From the IMG/VR virus record IMGVR_UViG_3300009157_000043, positions 1-25,152 of that record: a stretch of DNA of 25,152 bases. One strand, written 5' to 3'. Position 1 is the first letter of the stretch, and each line of letters begins with the position of its first letter. Origin of the DNA: a virus. Positions 1 through 8,828 of this stretch are shown here, one piece after another. The notes beneath the pieces are model-generated. The model saw only the letters and a list, made by a program, of their open reading frames with translations, ran no database searches and had not been told where the DNA came from. Made by a program: the position numbers and the translations under genes.

Positions 1-3000
1 CAGAGGCACCACACCAACAAGGTCGCTGCCGGGGTTACCAAAGCCGATACACGGGCGCTCAACAAAGCCGACGATCTGAACATGGTGGCGGCAGGGAACC
101 TGGGCAAAGTGCTGCGGGAGGCTCGGGAAGCCGGGTTGCTGGATGATGCGCTGTGGAAGCAGGGCGACCTCGGCGACGAATTCAGCCCTGAGATGGCCCG
201 CATGATGGAAGAGAGCGAGTCGTTCAAGAGGCAGATCGGAGACCTGACCAAGCTGCGGGAATTGGCTTCTCAGCCTGATGAGACTGTGGCCCGGTCGATC
301 AATTTCCTGGGGAACGGGCTGCTCAACGATGTTTACACGGTGCGCCGCCATGCTGAGAAGCTGCTCGGGGACACCGACCAGAGCGTGGACGATGTGGCCG
401 AACTGATCAGGGTGCTACGTCGGTCTGACGGTGACCAGCTACTGGCGAGGGGTGCCCATGCCGTCAAGCCGGAGATACCTGCTGACCGCCTCCAGGCCCT
501 GCTCACCGGCAAGGGGCAGGCTGATCTGGTGGAGTCCATTGTGGCTGCCAAGACGATGCGGGAAGTCCATGCCATTTTCGGGCCGACTGTGGAAATGCAG
601 GGGCGGATACCGCCACCACTGCTGAAGGCCCTGGCTGATGCCACCAGCCGTGCTGAAGTGGCGGACATCTTCATGCGGATGGCAGCCGGACAATTCATCC
701 TGCCCCAGCGGATAGGGCTGCTCGGGAAGTCAGCCATTGCCGGGAACCTGGGCACCATTGGTGGGGCCAGCGTGGGTGCCTTCGCTGGGGGAGCGGAACA
801 GGTGGAGGCTGGGGGGAATTTCGGGGATGTGCTGGGCGGTGCCTTCACAGGGGCTGTGCTGGGCACGGTGCTGGGCAGTGGGCTGGGGTCCACTGTGGGC
901 TACGCCATCGGCAACACCACCCGCAAGATCGAAGATGTGGCCGATGCGATGGACCTGATGCTGTCGGGGACTCGCTCCACTACCTCGTCGCTGCTTCGGG
1001 CCAGAGGGGTGGATATGGGGAGGGCGCAGGCAGGGCTGGGCGTCCCCCAGCAGCTTGCCTATGGCCTGGGCCACTCAGCGTTGGGCCGGAGGCTGGCCCG
1101 CAACGCTGGGACCCGGATGAACCTGAACGACCCGACCGACATCTACTACAAGCTGACCGACTACGCCCGTTCCCTGGGCATGACCTCCGATGAGGCCATC
1201 ACGGTGCTGGTCAAGAAAACCACCCGGGACCACTACCTCAAATCGGGCAAGGTGAAGAAGGTCACCGACACCGTGGAGCAGAAGATCGTCCGCTCCCAGT
1301 ACGCCGACGAGTTTGAGTATCAGCAGGCCATCGACCTGGCGAAAGGCGAGGGCTACCAGGTGGACACCGTGAAGAGCATGGATGATGCGCTTCGGGGTGT
1401 GGCCGAGATGTCTCCCAACAACCCGGCCCGGGCCTGGGTGGTGTTGGAGCAGTTCTTCTCTGTGGCCCAAGCCAACCTGTTGTCCCGTGGCCTGCCTCCC
1501 GAGTATGCCAGGGCGCTCACCGACTTCGCCAAGCAAGGCCAGGATGAGTTCCTCGGTACTACCGGGGCGATGGGGCAGGCGTCGAACCACATGCAGGTGG
1601 TGGTCAATGACCGGGTTACCAGTCTGAAGAAAGGTGCTTTGACCGAGGCAGAAACCTGGTCGGGGCATATCAACCTGCCACCCCCGGAGAAGGTGACCCG
1701 GGCGGTCAACCAGTTGGACAGGGCTGGGCGCTACACCCAGCTAATCACCGGAGCCGGGGTCCTCGGCCAGGTGAACCGGAACCTGCGCCGGGTGGCTGGT
1801 GGTGGGGATTGGATGAAGGTCACTCCAGAACTGGAGAGGAATGTGGCGGTGCGTACAGCCCGCAATCTGACCGCAACGTTGTGGGCACCTGTCATCCTTC
1901 TCGGTCGCCCGCTTGCGTTCCTCTCCAGGGTTCTCGGCGAGGACCAGGCCCGGATGACAGCATCAGGTCTGGACTCCATGTTCCATCACCCTTGGAACTA
2001 CACGACCGCCATCCTTGCCAACTGGAAGATGTTTCAGAATCAGGGGATGCTGCGTGGTGTTGCTGCTCGGTCGATCATCCCCGACAACATCCTCAAGGCA
2101 GGCAAGGTTGACGCTGACGTGTTGGACAACATGCCTCACTGGACCATCTCCGAAGAGGCACGCCACAACCTGACTATCTACGACCGGAAGCAGGCCAAAG
2201 AGCAGCGTGCCTTCGGAGCCACCACCTGGGGCACCATTGACGAGACTCAGCCCAAGCATCTGGAAGGGTTGGCTACCGAGTTCAGGCAGTTGGTCACCGA
2301 CCCGATGACCCGCCACCTGGCTCGCTCCCAATCTGGGGATGCGGTGGAGGACACGCTCAACTGGCTGCTCAGTACCCCGCAGGGCAACCGGGTGATGACT
2401 GACTGGTCACGCCAGTTCGACACTCCTGCTGAGGCTGCCGAATTCATGGCGAAGGACAATCTCAGGGCTTTCCTCCAGGACCAGCATGCACGGCTTCACC
2501 TCAAGACGGGCGGTGACTGGATATTCAAGCTGGGCAATGCCGTCACCGATTCCTCCGGCCAAGCCCTCGACCCGACCACTGTGATCGCTCGGGGCTATGA
2601 CCGGCTGGACGACGGCTATGTCATCACCCGTACCGGGGATGAGGACCTGATGGAGATAGTGGGGTCCGGCCAGCTACGAAACGTGAAGCTGGTTGATGAG
2701 GACGGCAACGAGTTCATCCAAGAGTCGCTGCGTATCCGTGACCATCTCACTGAGGAAAAGTGGCGGCTCATCAAGGATGAGCTAAGGGCCAAGAAAACCA
2801 GGTGGGACAAGGCTCGTCGTGCTGACCCTGGCTACGAGGGGCACCGCTTCCCGCCTGTGGTGAAGGGCACCAAGTTCGACCCGGATGCTCGGGAGATGAA
2901 GGGCATTGTCGGAGTGTGGGATGACGCCATCGACCGCTTCTACGACTGGGCCTTGGGCAAGCCGACCCGTTGGTTCTCACGCCAGCCGGTCATGGGCCAG

Positions 3001-5208
3001 CACTACTGGGAGCGCATCGGGATGCTCTACCCGGGCATGACCGATGAGATGCAGGCTGTCTACCGGGGTATCGCTCAGAAGGAAAAGACCTGGAAGCAGG
3101 TCCGCCAGATCGCTGATGTCTACGACGAGGCCGGAGCGGGAGCGGTTCGGACCCTGGACAACATCCAGGTGATAGATGTCAACGCCAAAGCCTTCGCTGT
3201 GGAGCGGACTCGGGACATCCTCTTTGACCTTCACCGCCAGCGCAACTTCGTGGATGGGATGCGGGTCATGTTCCCCTTCATGGGTCCCTTCGTGGAAGCC
3301 TTGGAAGCGTGGGGCCGAGTGTTCCGGGAGAACCCGGTCTACGTGTGGCGCAGGGGCACTCAGATGGTGGACCACCTGTGGAACACCTCGGACATCGGGG
3401 ACACAGTGACACCCGACCCGTTCAACACCGGCTGGTTCTACACCGACAAGGAAACCGGCGAGGAACGCTTCAACTATCCGATCATCGGAGACATGCTGCC
3501 CAAGATGTTCGATGCCTCCATCCCCGAGGGTGGAGCTACACCTGCTCTCGGGGGTAGGGCACGGGGCCTCAACGTGATGTTTGGCTCAGAGGACATGACC
3601 CAGGGCACTTCTCCTGAGTTTGCCGGATTCCCCATCTCAGCGATCAACCCTGGGGTGGGAGCCTTGTTCCAGATGGCAGGCACTTCCCTGGTTCGGGACC
3701 CGGAAGCCAGGACCAGCGAGATATTCAAGTGGGCCTTCCCCTATGGCACCCCGGACAATGTGTTCGCCCTGCTCCCCTACAACCTGCGCAAGTTCTCCGA
3801 GGGTTTCCTGCCCGGGACCGAGAACGACCTGCAACGGAACGTCATGGATCAGTTCGGGCGCATGGTCAGCGGTGGGGAGATAGGCACGGGCAACAAGTAC
3901 GCCTTCGACGTTGGCACCCCGGGTGGGGTGGAGAAGGCGATGGAGGAAGCCCAGTCTCGGGCTATTGCCCACAATCGGTTTGAGGGGTTCATGCGCACCC
4001 TGCTGCCGACCACGATCACACCCGAGGTGATGGTGGACCTGCCCAAAAAGGTGCCCGGGTTCAACCCGGAATACTTCGTGACCATTGAGGCGCTCGGCCA
4101 GTTCGCCCGTGACCTGACCACGGAGAAGGGGGCGCAGTGGTTCAACACCCCGGATGGCTACCGGATGAGTACCGAAGGGGACTACGAGATAGCCACCGAA
4201 TACATGAACTCCATCTTTGGCACCGACATGTTCAGCGCCGAGTTGCTCTCCCTGCCTCTCACTGACCGGGCCTACCCCAGGTCATACACCGAGAGCGGGT
4301 TGCTGTGGGTCCACGACCATCCTGATGTCATCCAGACCTGGCAGTCCTCGGGTTCGTTGCTCATGCCTGACTATGCCGGTATCAACCAGGAGGAAGAGAT
4401 GGGCGGGGAGCCTTACTCCTGGGAGGCTTTCGATGCTGCTGTGGACCGGGGTGACGCCACCTTCTTCACCCATGATGAGCAGATCGTGGAGGTGGAGTCC
4501 CGGCTGCTGAAGATGCGCAACCGTCAGATTGACGTGGAGGCCACCAAGATTTACGGGCATCCTGATTTTCTCAAGGGTGAGGAACACACCGATATACGCA
4601 ATCAGAGGGAAGCCTATGTTGCCAACGCCAAGCAGGTGGCCCTGGGTATTTTTGAGAAGGGGAAGATCAACGAGGCCCAGCAAACCAAGGTGTTCAATGA
4701 GCTTCTGCTGTGGGGGCAGCACAACTGGGAGCAGCACAATCTGACCCCGGAGGAACTGCGTACCGTGGAGGCTGTGTCCTGGTACCTGGGTGTCAGGACT
4801 CAGGCCCTGGGGATTCTCCAGCCAACTGGTACCACCAAGCTCAGTAATGTCGGCTCATCTGACGAAGAGAAGGCGATGGTGTTGGCAGTAAAAGCGGACC
4901 TTCAGAACATCGTTGCCATGCAGTTGGACCATGCTGCCAAGCGGGGCGCTGACATGGGCAACTTCGTCTACATCTACGAGACCTACCTGAAGCCTGAACT
5001 GACCGAGGATGATGAGAACTCGGACTTCGACCCGCTGCAACTGCTTGCTGAGGTGCGAGCCAAGGACGACAATCTCAGCCCGGAAGAGATAGAGGAATGG
5101 GGTAGCCCTCCTGATCGAAATTCGATCAGCAGTGGTGGTGGCTCATTCTCGTTGGCAACACAGCCCAGTAGCCAGTTTGGTGAAGAAGAGGTGACGTATG
5201 GCCCGTGA
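1..5208 (+). CDS. Very large putative virion-internal (ejection-type) protein, 5' partial
   Basis: The frame is open from base 1, so the gene starts left of the window. The first internal ATG is at 82, but the 27 codons before it are also coding-like, giving at least 1735 residues. I do not recognise a catalytic domain. Codons at about 733-912 encode a Gly/Ala-rich hydrophobic stretch with repeated small-xxx-small spacing (for example GGAFTGAVLGTVLGSGLG), which could insert in a membrane. A second hydrophobic patch lies near 1870-1935. The rest is mostly charged and helical-looking, and the C-terminus is acidic with a Ser/Gly linker. It sits upstream of the scaffold and capsid genes and directly before a transglycosylase-type gene. 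By analogy with podovirus internal virion proteins, I infer that it is ejected with the DNA. A tape-measure or polyvalent enzyme role is possible. One 17-bp palindrome lies in its 3' end. Confidence 0.6.
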   Translation, partial: QRHHTNKVAAGVTKADTRALNKADDLNMVAAGNLGKVLREAREAGLLDDALWKQGDLGDEFSPEMARMMEESESFKRQIGDLTKLRELASQPDETVARSINFLGNGLLNDVYTVRRHAEKLLGDTDQSVDDVAELIRVLRRSDGDQLLARGAHAVKPEIPADRLQALLTGKGQADLVESIVAAKTMREVHAIFGPTVEMQGRIPPPLLKALADATSRAEVADIFMRMAAGQFILPQRIGLLGKSAIAGNLGTIGGASVGAFAGGAEQVEAGGNFGDVLGGAFTGAVLGTVLGSGLGSTVGYAIGNTTRKIEDVADAMDLMLSGTRSTTSSLLRARGVDMGRAQAGLGVPQQLAYGLGHSALGRRLARNAGTRMNLNDPTDIYYKLTDYARSLGMTSDEAITVLVKKTTRDHYLKSGKVKKVTDTVEQKIVRSQYADEFEYQQAIDLAKGEGYQVDTVKSMDDALRGVAEMSPNNPARAWVVLEQFFSVAQANLLSRGLPPEYARALTDFAKQGQDEFLGTTGAMGQASNHMQVVVNDRVTSLKKGALTEAETWSGHINLPPPEKVTRAVNQLDRAGRYTQLITGAGVLGQVNRNLRRVAGGGDWMKVTPELERNVAVRTARNLTATLWAPVILLGRPLAFLSRVLGEDQARMTASGLDSMFHHPWNYTTAILANWKMFQNQGMLRGVAARSIIPDNILKAGKVDADVLDNMPHWTISEEARHNLTIYDRKQAKEQRAFGATTWGTIDETQPKHLEGLATEFRQLVTDPMTRHLARSQSGDAVEDTLNWLLSTPQGNRVMTDWSRQFDTPAEAAEFMAKDNLRAFLQDQHARLHLKTGGDWIFKLGNAVTDSSGQALDPTTVIARGYDRLDDGYVITRTGDEDLMEIVGSGQLRNVKLVDEDGNEFIQESLRIRDHLTEEKWRLIKDELRAKKTRWDKARRADPGYEGHRFPPVVKGTKFDPDAREMKGIVGVWDDAIDRFYDWALGKPTRWFSRQPVMGQHYWERIGMLYPGMTDEMQAVYRGIAQKEKTWKQVRQIADVYDEAGAGAVRTLDNIQVIDVNAKAFAVERTRDILFDLHRQRNFVDGMRVMFPFMGPFVEALEAWGRVFRENPVYVWRRGTQMVDHLWNTSDIGDTVTPDPFNTGWFYTDKETGEERFNYPIIGDMLPKMFDASIPEGGATPALGGRARGLNVMFGSEDMTQGTSPEFAGFPISAINPGVGALFQMAGTSLVRDPEARTSEIFKWAFPYGTPDNVFALLPYNLRKFSEGFLPGTENDLQRNVMDQFGRMVSGGEIGTGNKYAFDVGTPGGVEKAMEEAQSRAIAHNRFEGFMRTLLPTTITPEVMVDLPKKVPGFNPEYFVTIEALGQFARDLTTEKGAQWFNTPDGYRMSTEGDYEIATEYMNSIFGTDMFSAELLSLPLTDRAYPRSYTESGLLWVHDHPDVIQTWQSSGSLLMPDYAGINQEEEMGGEPYSWEAFDAAVDRGDATFFTHDEQIVEVESRLLKMRNRQIDVEATKIYGHPDFLKGEEHTDIRNQREAYVANAKQVALGIFEKGKINEAQQTKVFNELLLWGQHNWEQHNLTPEELRTVEAVSWYLGVRTQALGILQPTGTTKLSNVGSSDEEKAMVLAVKADLQNIVAMQLDHAAKRGADMGNFVYIYETYLKPELTEDDENSDFDPLQLLAEVRAKDDNLSPEEIEEWGSPPDRNSISSGGGSFSLATQPSSQFGEEEVTYGP
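5112..5128 (+). repeat. 17-bp dispersed palindrome, copy 1
   Basis: TGATCGAAATTCGATCA, with 8-bp perfect arms around a single central A. It lies in the last 100 nt of the very large virion gene, where it encodes Asp-Arg-Asn-Ser-Ile. It is 86 nt upstream of the next start codon. Four other copies occur in this window. Confidence 0.9.
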
Positions 5209-6523
5209 AGCAGGCGGAGGTACTGGTAGCTCCGGTGGTGGCACCAGTGCTGTTGGTATCACCCCTCGGAGGCCGACCACCCCACCCCCTGCCCCACCGA
5301 TGAAGCCACCGGAGACCCTTGTTGAGTCAGCGTGGCAGCGGCAGGCGGCAGCCTGGAAGCCAGAAGCGTGGAAGCGGACGGCCAACTGGCTCTTGGGTGA
5401 CATGGAGAAGGCCCGATTGCTCAACCCGTTCTACAACAACCCCTGGTTCGTGGTGCCCCCTCCGATGGTGGTCAGGCCGAAGAACTATCAGACGGGGAAC
5501 CGGCCACCTGTCCTGGAGTCGAGAGGGCCGGGGATGACCGAGGCCACCACCGGGTTCACCACCACCAGCCAAGCGTCGGACACACTGAGTACCGGGGCTG
5601 GAGATTTCCTGGACTTGAACGAGACCTTTTGGGAGAACTCCCGCAACGTGGAGACCACTCAGACCTGGGAGGAAGCCTGGGAAGAGTATGCCTCTGCTGC
5701 TGGCATCGGCTCCATCATCGACGTGCCGATCAACTGGTGGCCGGGACTGACCACCCCTGACTTGGACACCATTGCCAACGCTCCTGGCTCCTGGTCGGAA
5801 GGCCCCACTCCGATGGAGATGGAACCGTGGCGTCCCCCCGGGCAGATCAGCACGTTCACCAATGAGGAAACCGGGGAGGAATTCTCCCGGTGGACCCGCT
5901 ATGACCCGAACCGGGCAGCCCAGCAATTCATGCTGATGGGGTCAGCAACCAGGGCCAAGATGACACAGTTGATGGCGGATGCGGGAATCCTGGACGAAGA
6001 GTGGGGTGGCATCTCCGACTTCGCACCGGAAGCGGCTGCTGGTTTCGCCGAAGCTCTCGCCCTCGCCAACTACTACGGCCAGCCCGTCGAGTATGTGCTG
6101 AAGCAGCGTGGGGAACTGTTCGACAAGCTCAACCCTGGTGGTGGTGGCCGTGGTAGTGGTGGTGGGGGTGGCCCCAAAGTCCAGTTGGAGGTACCCAACT
6201 ATGAGACTCTGGTGCAGAATGCGAAAGAGATGCTCGCCGCCGAACTGCAACGTGACCCGGCACAGTGGGAGATGACCCTCCTGGCCGATGAGATGCAGAA
6301 GCAGTACGGCTCGTGGGCTGCTGCCACTCGTGCCCGCATGTTGGGTGGGAACGGGACCTTTGAGATTCCTGACCCGACCACGTTGTCCACTGCCTTCATG
6401 GAGGAAACCTGGGGGGATGAAATCTCCCGGTTGGAGGACATCGGTGATACCACTGCGACCAACCAGTACCTGATCGCAGCGGCCACCAAGGGTGCGCAGA
6501 TGGTTGGAGGTTTGAGTGGCTGA
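5198..6523 (+). CDS. Putative virion protein with Gly-rich linker, 441 aa
   Basis: The ATG overlaps the end of the preceding gene by 11 nt and has a GAGGTGA ribosome site 5 nt upstream. I do not recognise a domain. The first ~35 residues are Gly/Ser/Pro/Thr-rich and probably disordered. A Trp-rich middle region follows (several WE and WW pairs around residues 140-220), then a helical segment, then a Gly-rich linker at roughly residues 310-325 (PGGGGRGSGGGGG), then a helical C-terminal domain. It is co-directional and translationally coupled with the very large gene before it and the transglycosylase-like gene after it. I therefore infer a structural or ejected virion component. No signal peptide or transmembrane helix is visible. 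The exact role is unknown. Confidence 0.55.
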   Translation: MAREAGGGTGSSGGGTSAVGITPRRPTTPPPAPPMKPPETLVESAWQRQAAAWKPEAWKRTANWLLGDMEKARLLNPFYNNPWFVVPPPMVVRPKNYQTGNRPPVLESRGPGMTEATTGFTTTSQASDTLSTGAGDFLDLNETFWENSRNVETTQTWEEAWEEYASAAGIGSIIDVPINWWPGLTTPDLDTIANAPGSWSEGPTPMEMEPWRPPGQISTFTNEETGEEFSRWTRYDPNRAAQQFMLMGSATRAKMTQLMADAGILDEEWGGISDFAPEAAAGFAEALALANYYGQPVEYVLKQRGELFDKLNPGGGGRGSGGGGGPKVQLEVPNYETLVQNAKEMLAAELQRDPAQWEMTLLADEMQKQYGSWAAATRARMLGGNGTFEIPDPTTLSTAFMEETWGDEISRLEDIGDTTATNQYLIAAATKGAQMVGGLSG

Positions 6524-7178
6524 CGAAGCTGACGTGTTCGCCAAGGGCATCCGCATGGCAGAGACCGGCACCTACGAGGGGTCTTATCAGCGTGTGTCTG
6601 GCCTTGTACGAGGCTCCAACCGGCTGCTTGGTGCCTATGCCATAGCCTCCGATGACTGGTCTGCTCTGGCTTCGGATGCGGGGATGGAGGGTGCCCGGTG
6701 GAAGGACCCGAAGGCTCAGGACTTGGTAGCCAAGCGCACCTTTGAGCGGCTCTACGACAGGTATGGGGATTGGCGGCTGGTGGCTGTGGCATGGAAGGCG
6801 GGGGAGAGGCTGGCCGATGCCATAGCTAATGACCCGTCCATCCTGGAACACAAGAAGATGGCTCCAGTCAAGTCCTATGCCCGTCAGGTGATGAAGCACG
6901 CAGGCAAGAACCTGAAAGTGACCAAGCCCACCTTCCGTGACGGCACTCCCATCCCTGTTGAAGCCTTCCCTTCGGAGACAGACGGCATGATTCCCGCTGG
7001 ACAGGATGAGGCGATAGCCCCCCAGGATGCCGCAGAAACGACGCTCCGTGAAATGCTCGTCGCTATGCGTGAGAGGGAAAGAAACCTGGCTACGGCCCAA
7101 CCAGAGGCTCCTGCTGCCCCTGTGGAGGAAGCTCCAGCCGCTCCAGCACCTGCTGAAGAGGTGATGCCAGGTGGCTGA
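6516..7178 (+). CDS. Virion-associated lytic transglycosylase-like protein
   Basis: The GTG start overlaps the upstream stop in the 8-nt sequence GTGGCTGA and has GGAG about 7 nt upstream. Residues ~10-105 match the pattern of phage SLT/lysozyme-fold transglycosylases. There is an early AETG (candidate catalytic Glu16, corresponding to the family's ESGG), then GAYAI..DDW, then a DPKAQDLVAKRTF segment. It finishes with YGDWRLVAVAWKAG, which corresponds to the usual YGDWxLVAxAWNAG. The C-terminal half is charged, then Ala/Pro/Glu-rich and probably disordered. Lying in the block upstream of the capsid genes, it probably opens the host peptidoglycan locally during DNA entry rather than acting in lysis, because a separate holin and endolysin are present. 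The family is called from motifs only. The Asn-to-Lys change in the last motif is notable, so activity is not certain. Confidence 0.7.
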   Translation: MADEADVFAKGIRMAETGTYEGSYQRVSGLVRGSNRLLGAYAIASDDWSALASDAGMEGARWKDPKAQDLVAKRTFERLYDRYGDWRLVAVAWKAGERLADAIANDPSILEHKKMAPVKSYARQVMKHAGKNLKVTKPTFRDGTPIPVEAFPSETDGMIPAGQDEAIAPQDAAETTLREMLVAMRERERNLATAQPEAPAAPVEEAPAAPAPAEEVMPGG

Positions 7179-8634
7179 CCCGCTATCCCTCATCCCCCCG
7201 GGGTCTGCCTACGACGCAATAAGGGCGACCTTGAAGATCATGCAGCGGGACTTCAAGGACCAGTATGCGGGGCTGGCATCCCAAGCTGCTCGCATCACCG
7301 GGTGGGTCAATGCGGTCAAGAACGGAACTCGGGACGCAGATGACGTTCGGGATGACATCTTCAAGCACATCATCGGGCGTGATGCCCTGATCGCCTCAGG
7401 GAAAACCCCGGCTGAAGCGGACAAGATCATCCTCGGAGCCAATGAGGGGGGCATCAACTATCAGGGTGGTGCTGGCGGTTCTGATGTGAACGACCCCTAC
7501 CAGGGGCGGACTCTCAACAATGTGCCCGGTAAGCCCGAGGTGTGGAAGGTGGGTAAGACGGTGTACCTGGCTTACATCGTGCCTGGTACACAGGGTGACC
7601 CGGTGTGGCTCACCTGGAAGGCGACCAGCATGGAGGATGTCCAGTCGTTCTTCGGGCCGGGGAAGAAGATCGTGTATGACCGGACCCTCACCCCTGCTGA
7701 ATACAAGCAGTCGGGAGCGGTCAACTTCGGCATCACTGATGAGATACCACCAGGGGCGAAAGACCCCTTCTCTACCTGGGCTGAGGTGCTGCGCACCGAG
7801 GCTGTGACCCAGCCGTGGATTCTGGAGGCCGACTACAAGAAACTGATGGTCATGTCCATCCTGGAGGGGAGGACACTGACCGACTCTGAGATACAGACCA
7901 CCAAGTGGTGGCGGACTCACAACGTGGCACAGCGACAGTGGATGCAGCTTTACCACGGGGACCCGCAGGAAGCGCAACGGACAATCAAAGAGGCGGAGAA
8001 CGAAATCCGTCAAGCCATCAAGGATGCTGGTGGGGGCACGGCATCAGGTGCAGTGGTCTCGTTCATGGCGGGGAAGCTGGTCCGAGGGGACTGGACTTCC
8101 AGCTACGTGCGCAACCAGGTGCTTGCCTTGACCGACCCCTATGCCGGGATGAGGCTCGACGCTGAACTGGCGAAGGTGCAGGGAGTGGGTGCCGTGGGTG
8201 ACACTCAGGGCAAGGAGGATGTGGTCCGTGACCTGCTTTCCACCTGGCTCGGCCCTGCCTTCGGGGAGTGGTCCGATGCTGAGATAGCCCGGGTAGCTGG
8301 CCGGATACGCAACGATCCTGATGCTGAAATCAACTTCGTGGAGCAGTTGAAGGACCAGCGGATGGCGATGCTCCCCGAATACACAGACCGGAACACCTCG
8401 TATGCAGCCATTGCGAACACATGGAGGAACTGGTGGATAGGCCAGTGGGCGGAAACCCCCGATGAGAAGGACCCCATGTTTCTCAAGGTGTTGCGGTCGA
8501 ACGACATGGACGAGTCGGCCAAGCTGTTGAGAAAGGAAGGGTTGGCCCGTGGCAAGAGCAAGGTACTCAGTGACTTCTCCCAGGCTGGGATGCAGTTGGG
8601 TACCTCTGAGCGCAGGCCGACACTGACCCGATGA
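7171..8634 (+). CDS. Putative virion protein, 487 aa
   Basis: This gene starts with GTG in the same 8-nt GTGGCTGA overlap used at the previous junction, with an AGAGGTG ribosome site upstream. No named domain is recognised. It begins with a helical region (residues 1-80) and then a Gly-rich loop. A segment around residues 120-165, with VWKVGKTVYLAYIVPG, looks like beta strands. The rest is helical and charged, including a region rich in Trp near residues 410-430 (NTWRNWWIGQWAE). No signal peptide or transmembrane helix is seen. Its position between the transglycosylase-like gene and the scaffold/capsid genes suggests a structural or ejected protein. The last ~110 residues, mostly helical, remind me of similar stretches in other phage virion proteins, but I cannot name the family. 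Confidence 0.5.
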   Translation: MADPLSLIPPGSAYDAIRATLKIMQRDFKDQYAGLASQAARITGWVNAVKNGTRDADDVRDDIFKHIIGRDALIASGKTPAEADKIILGANEGGINYQGGAGGSDVNDPYQGRTLNNVPGKPEVWKVGKTVYLAYIVPGTQGDPVWLTWKATSMEDVQSFFGPGKKIVYDRTLTPAEYKQSGAVNFGITDEIPPGAKDPFSTWAEVLRTEAVTQPWILEADYKKLMVMSILEGRTLTDSEIQTTKWWRTHNVAQRQWMQLYHGDPQEAQRTIKEAENEIRQAIKDAGGGTASGAVVSFMAGKLVRGDWTSSYVRNQVLALTDPYAGMRLDAELAKVQGVGAVGDTQGKEDVVRDLLSTWLGPAFGEWSDAEIARVAGRIRNDPDAEINFVEQLKDQRMAMLPEYTDRNTSYAAIANTWRNWWIGQWAETPDEKDPMFLKVLRSNDMDESAKLLRKEGLARGKSKVLSDFSQAGMQLGTSERRPTLTR

Positions 8635-8828
8635 GCGGATTCACCTGGCCCTGGTGTCGAACCCATGATGCGCCCTTTGCTGCCACTCCAGAGGGGTGGA
8701 AGTGCTATTGGGAGGGGACAGAGGGGGTGTCGATCTATTGCGTAGCCACCACAGTTCACGTAACCCACACCGACACCCCCTACGACCTGACCTGGACTGC
8801 CACCATGATGGGGATTCCTGATGCCTGA
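8631..8828 (+). CDS. Small hypothetical protein, 65 aa
   Basis: It begins at an ATGA overlap with the preceding gene and ends by overlapping the next gene by 8 nt, so it is embedded in a coupled operon. That is the main support for it being real. The protein is Trp- and Thr-rich, with Cys at residues 9, 25 and 37 and aromatic residues spread throughout. It looks like a small beta-type domain. No function can be assigned. Confidence 0.55.
   Translation: MSGFTWPWCRTHDAPFAATPEGWKCYWEGTEGVSIYCVATTVHVTHTDTPYDLTWTATMMGIPDA

Noticed and set aside
1075-1668. Several long - strand frames opposite the large virion gene and other + genes
   Set aside because: They are typical of G+C-rich coding DNA read on the other strand, lack ribosome sites and recognisable protein features.
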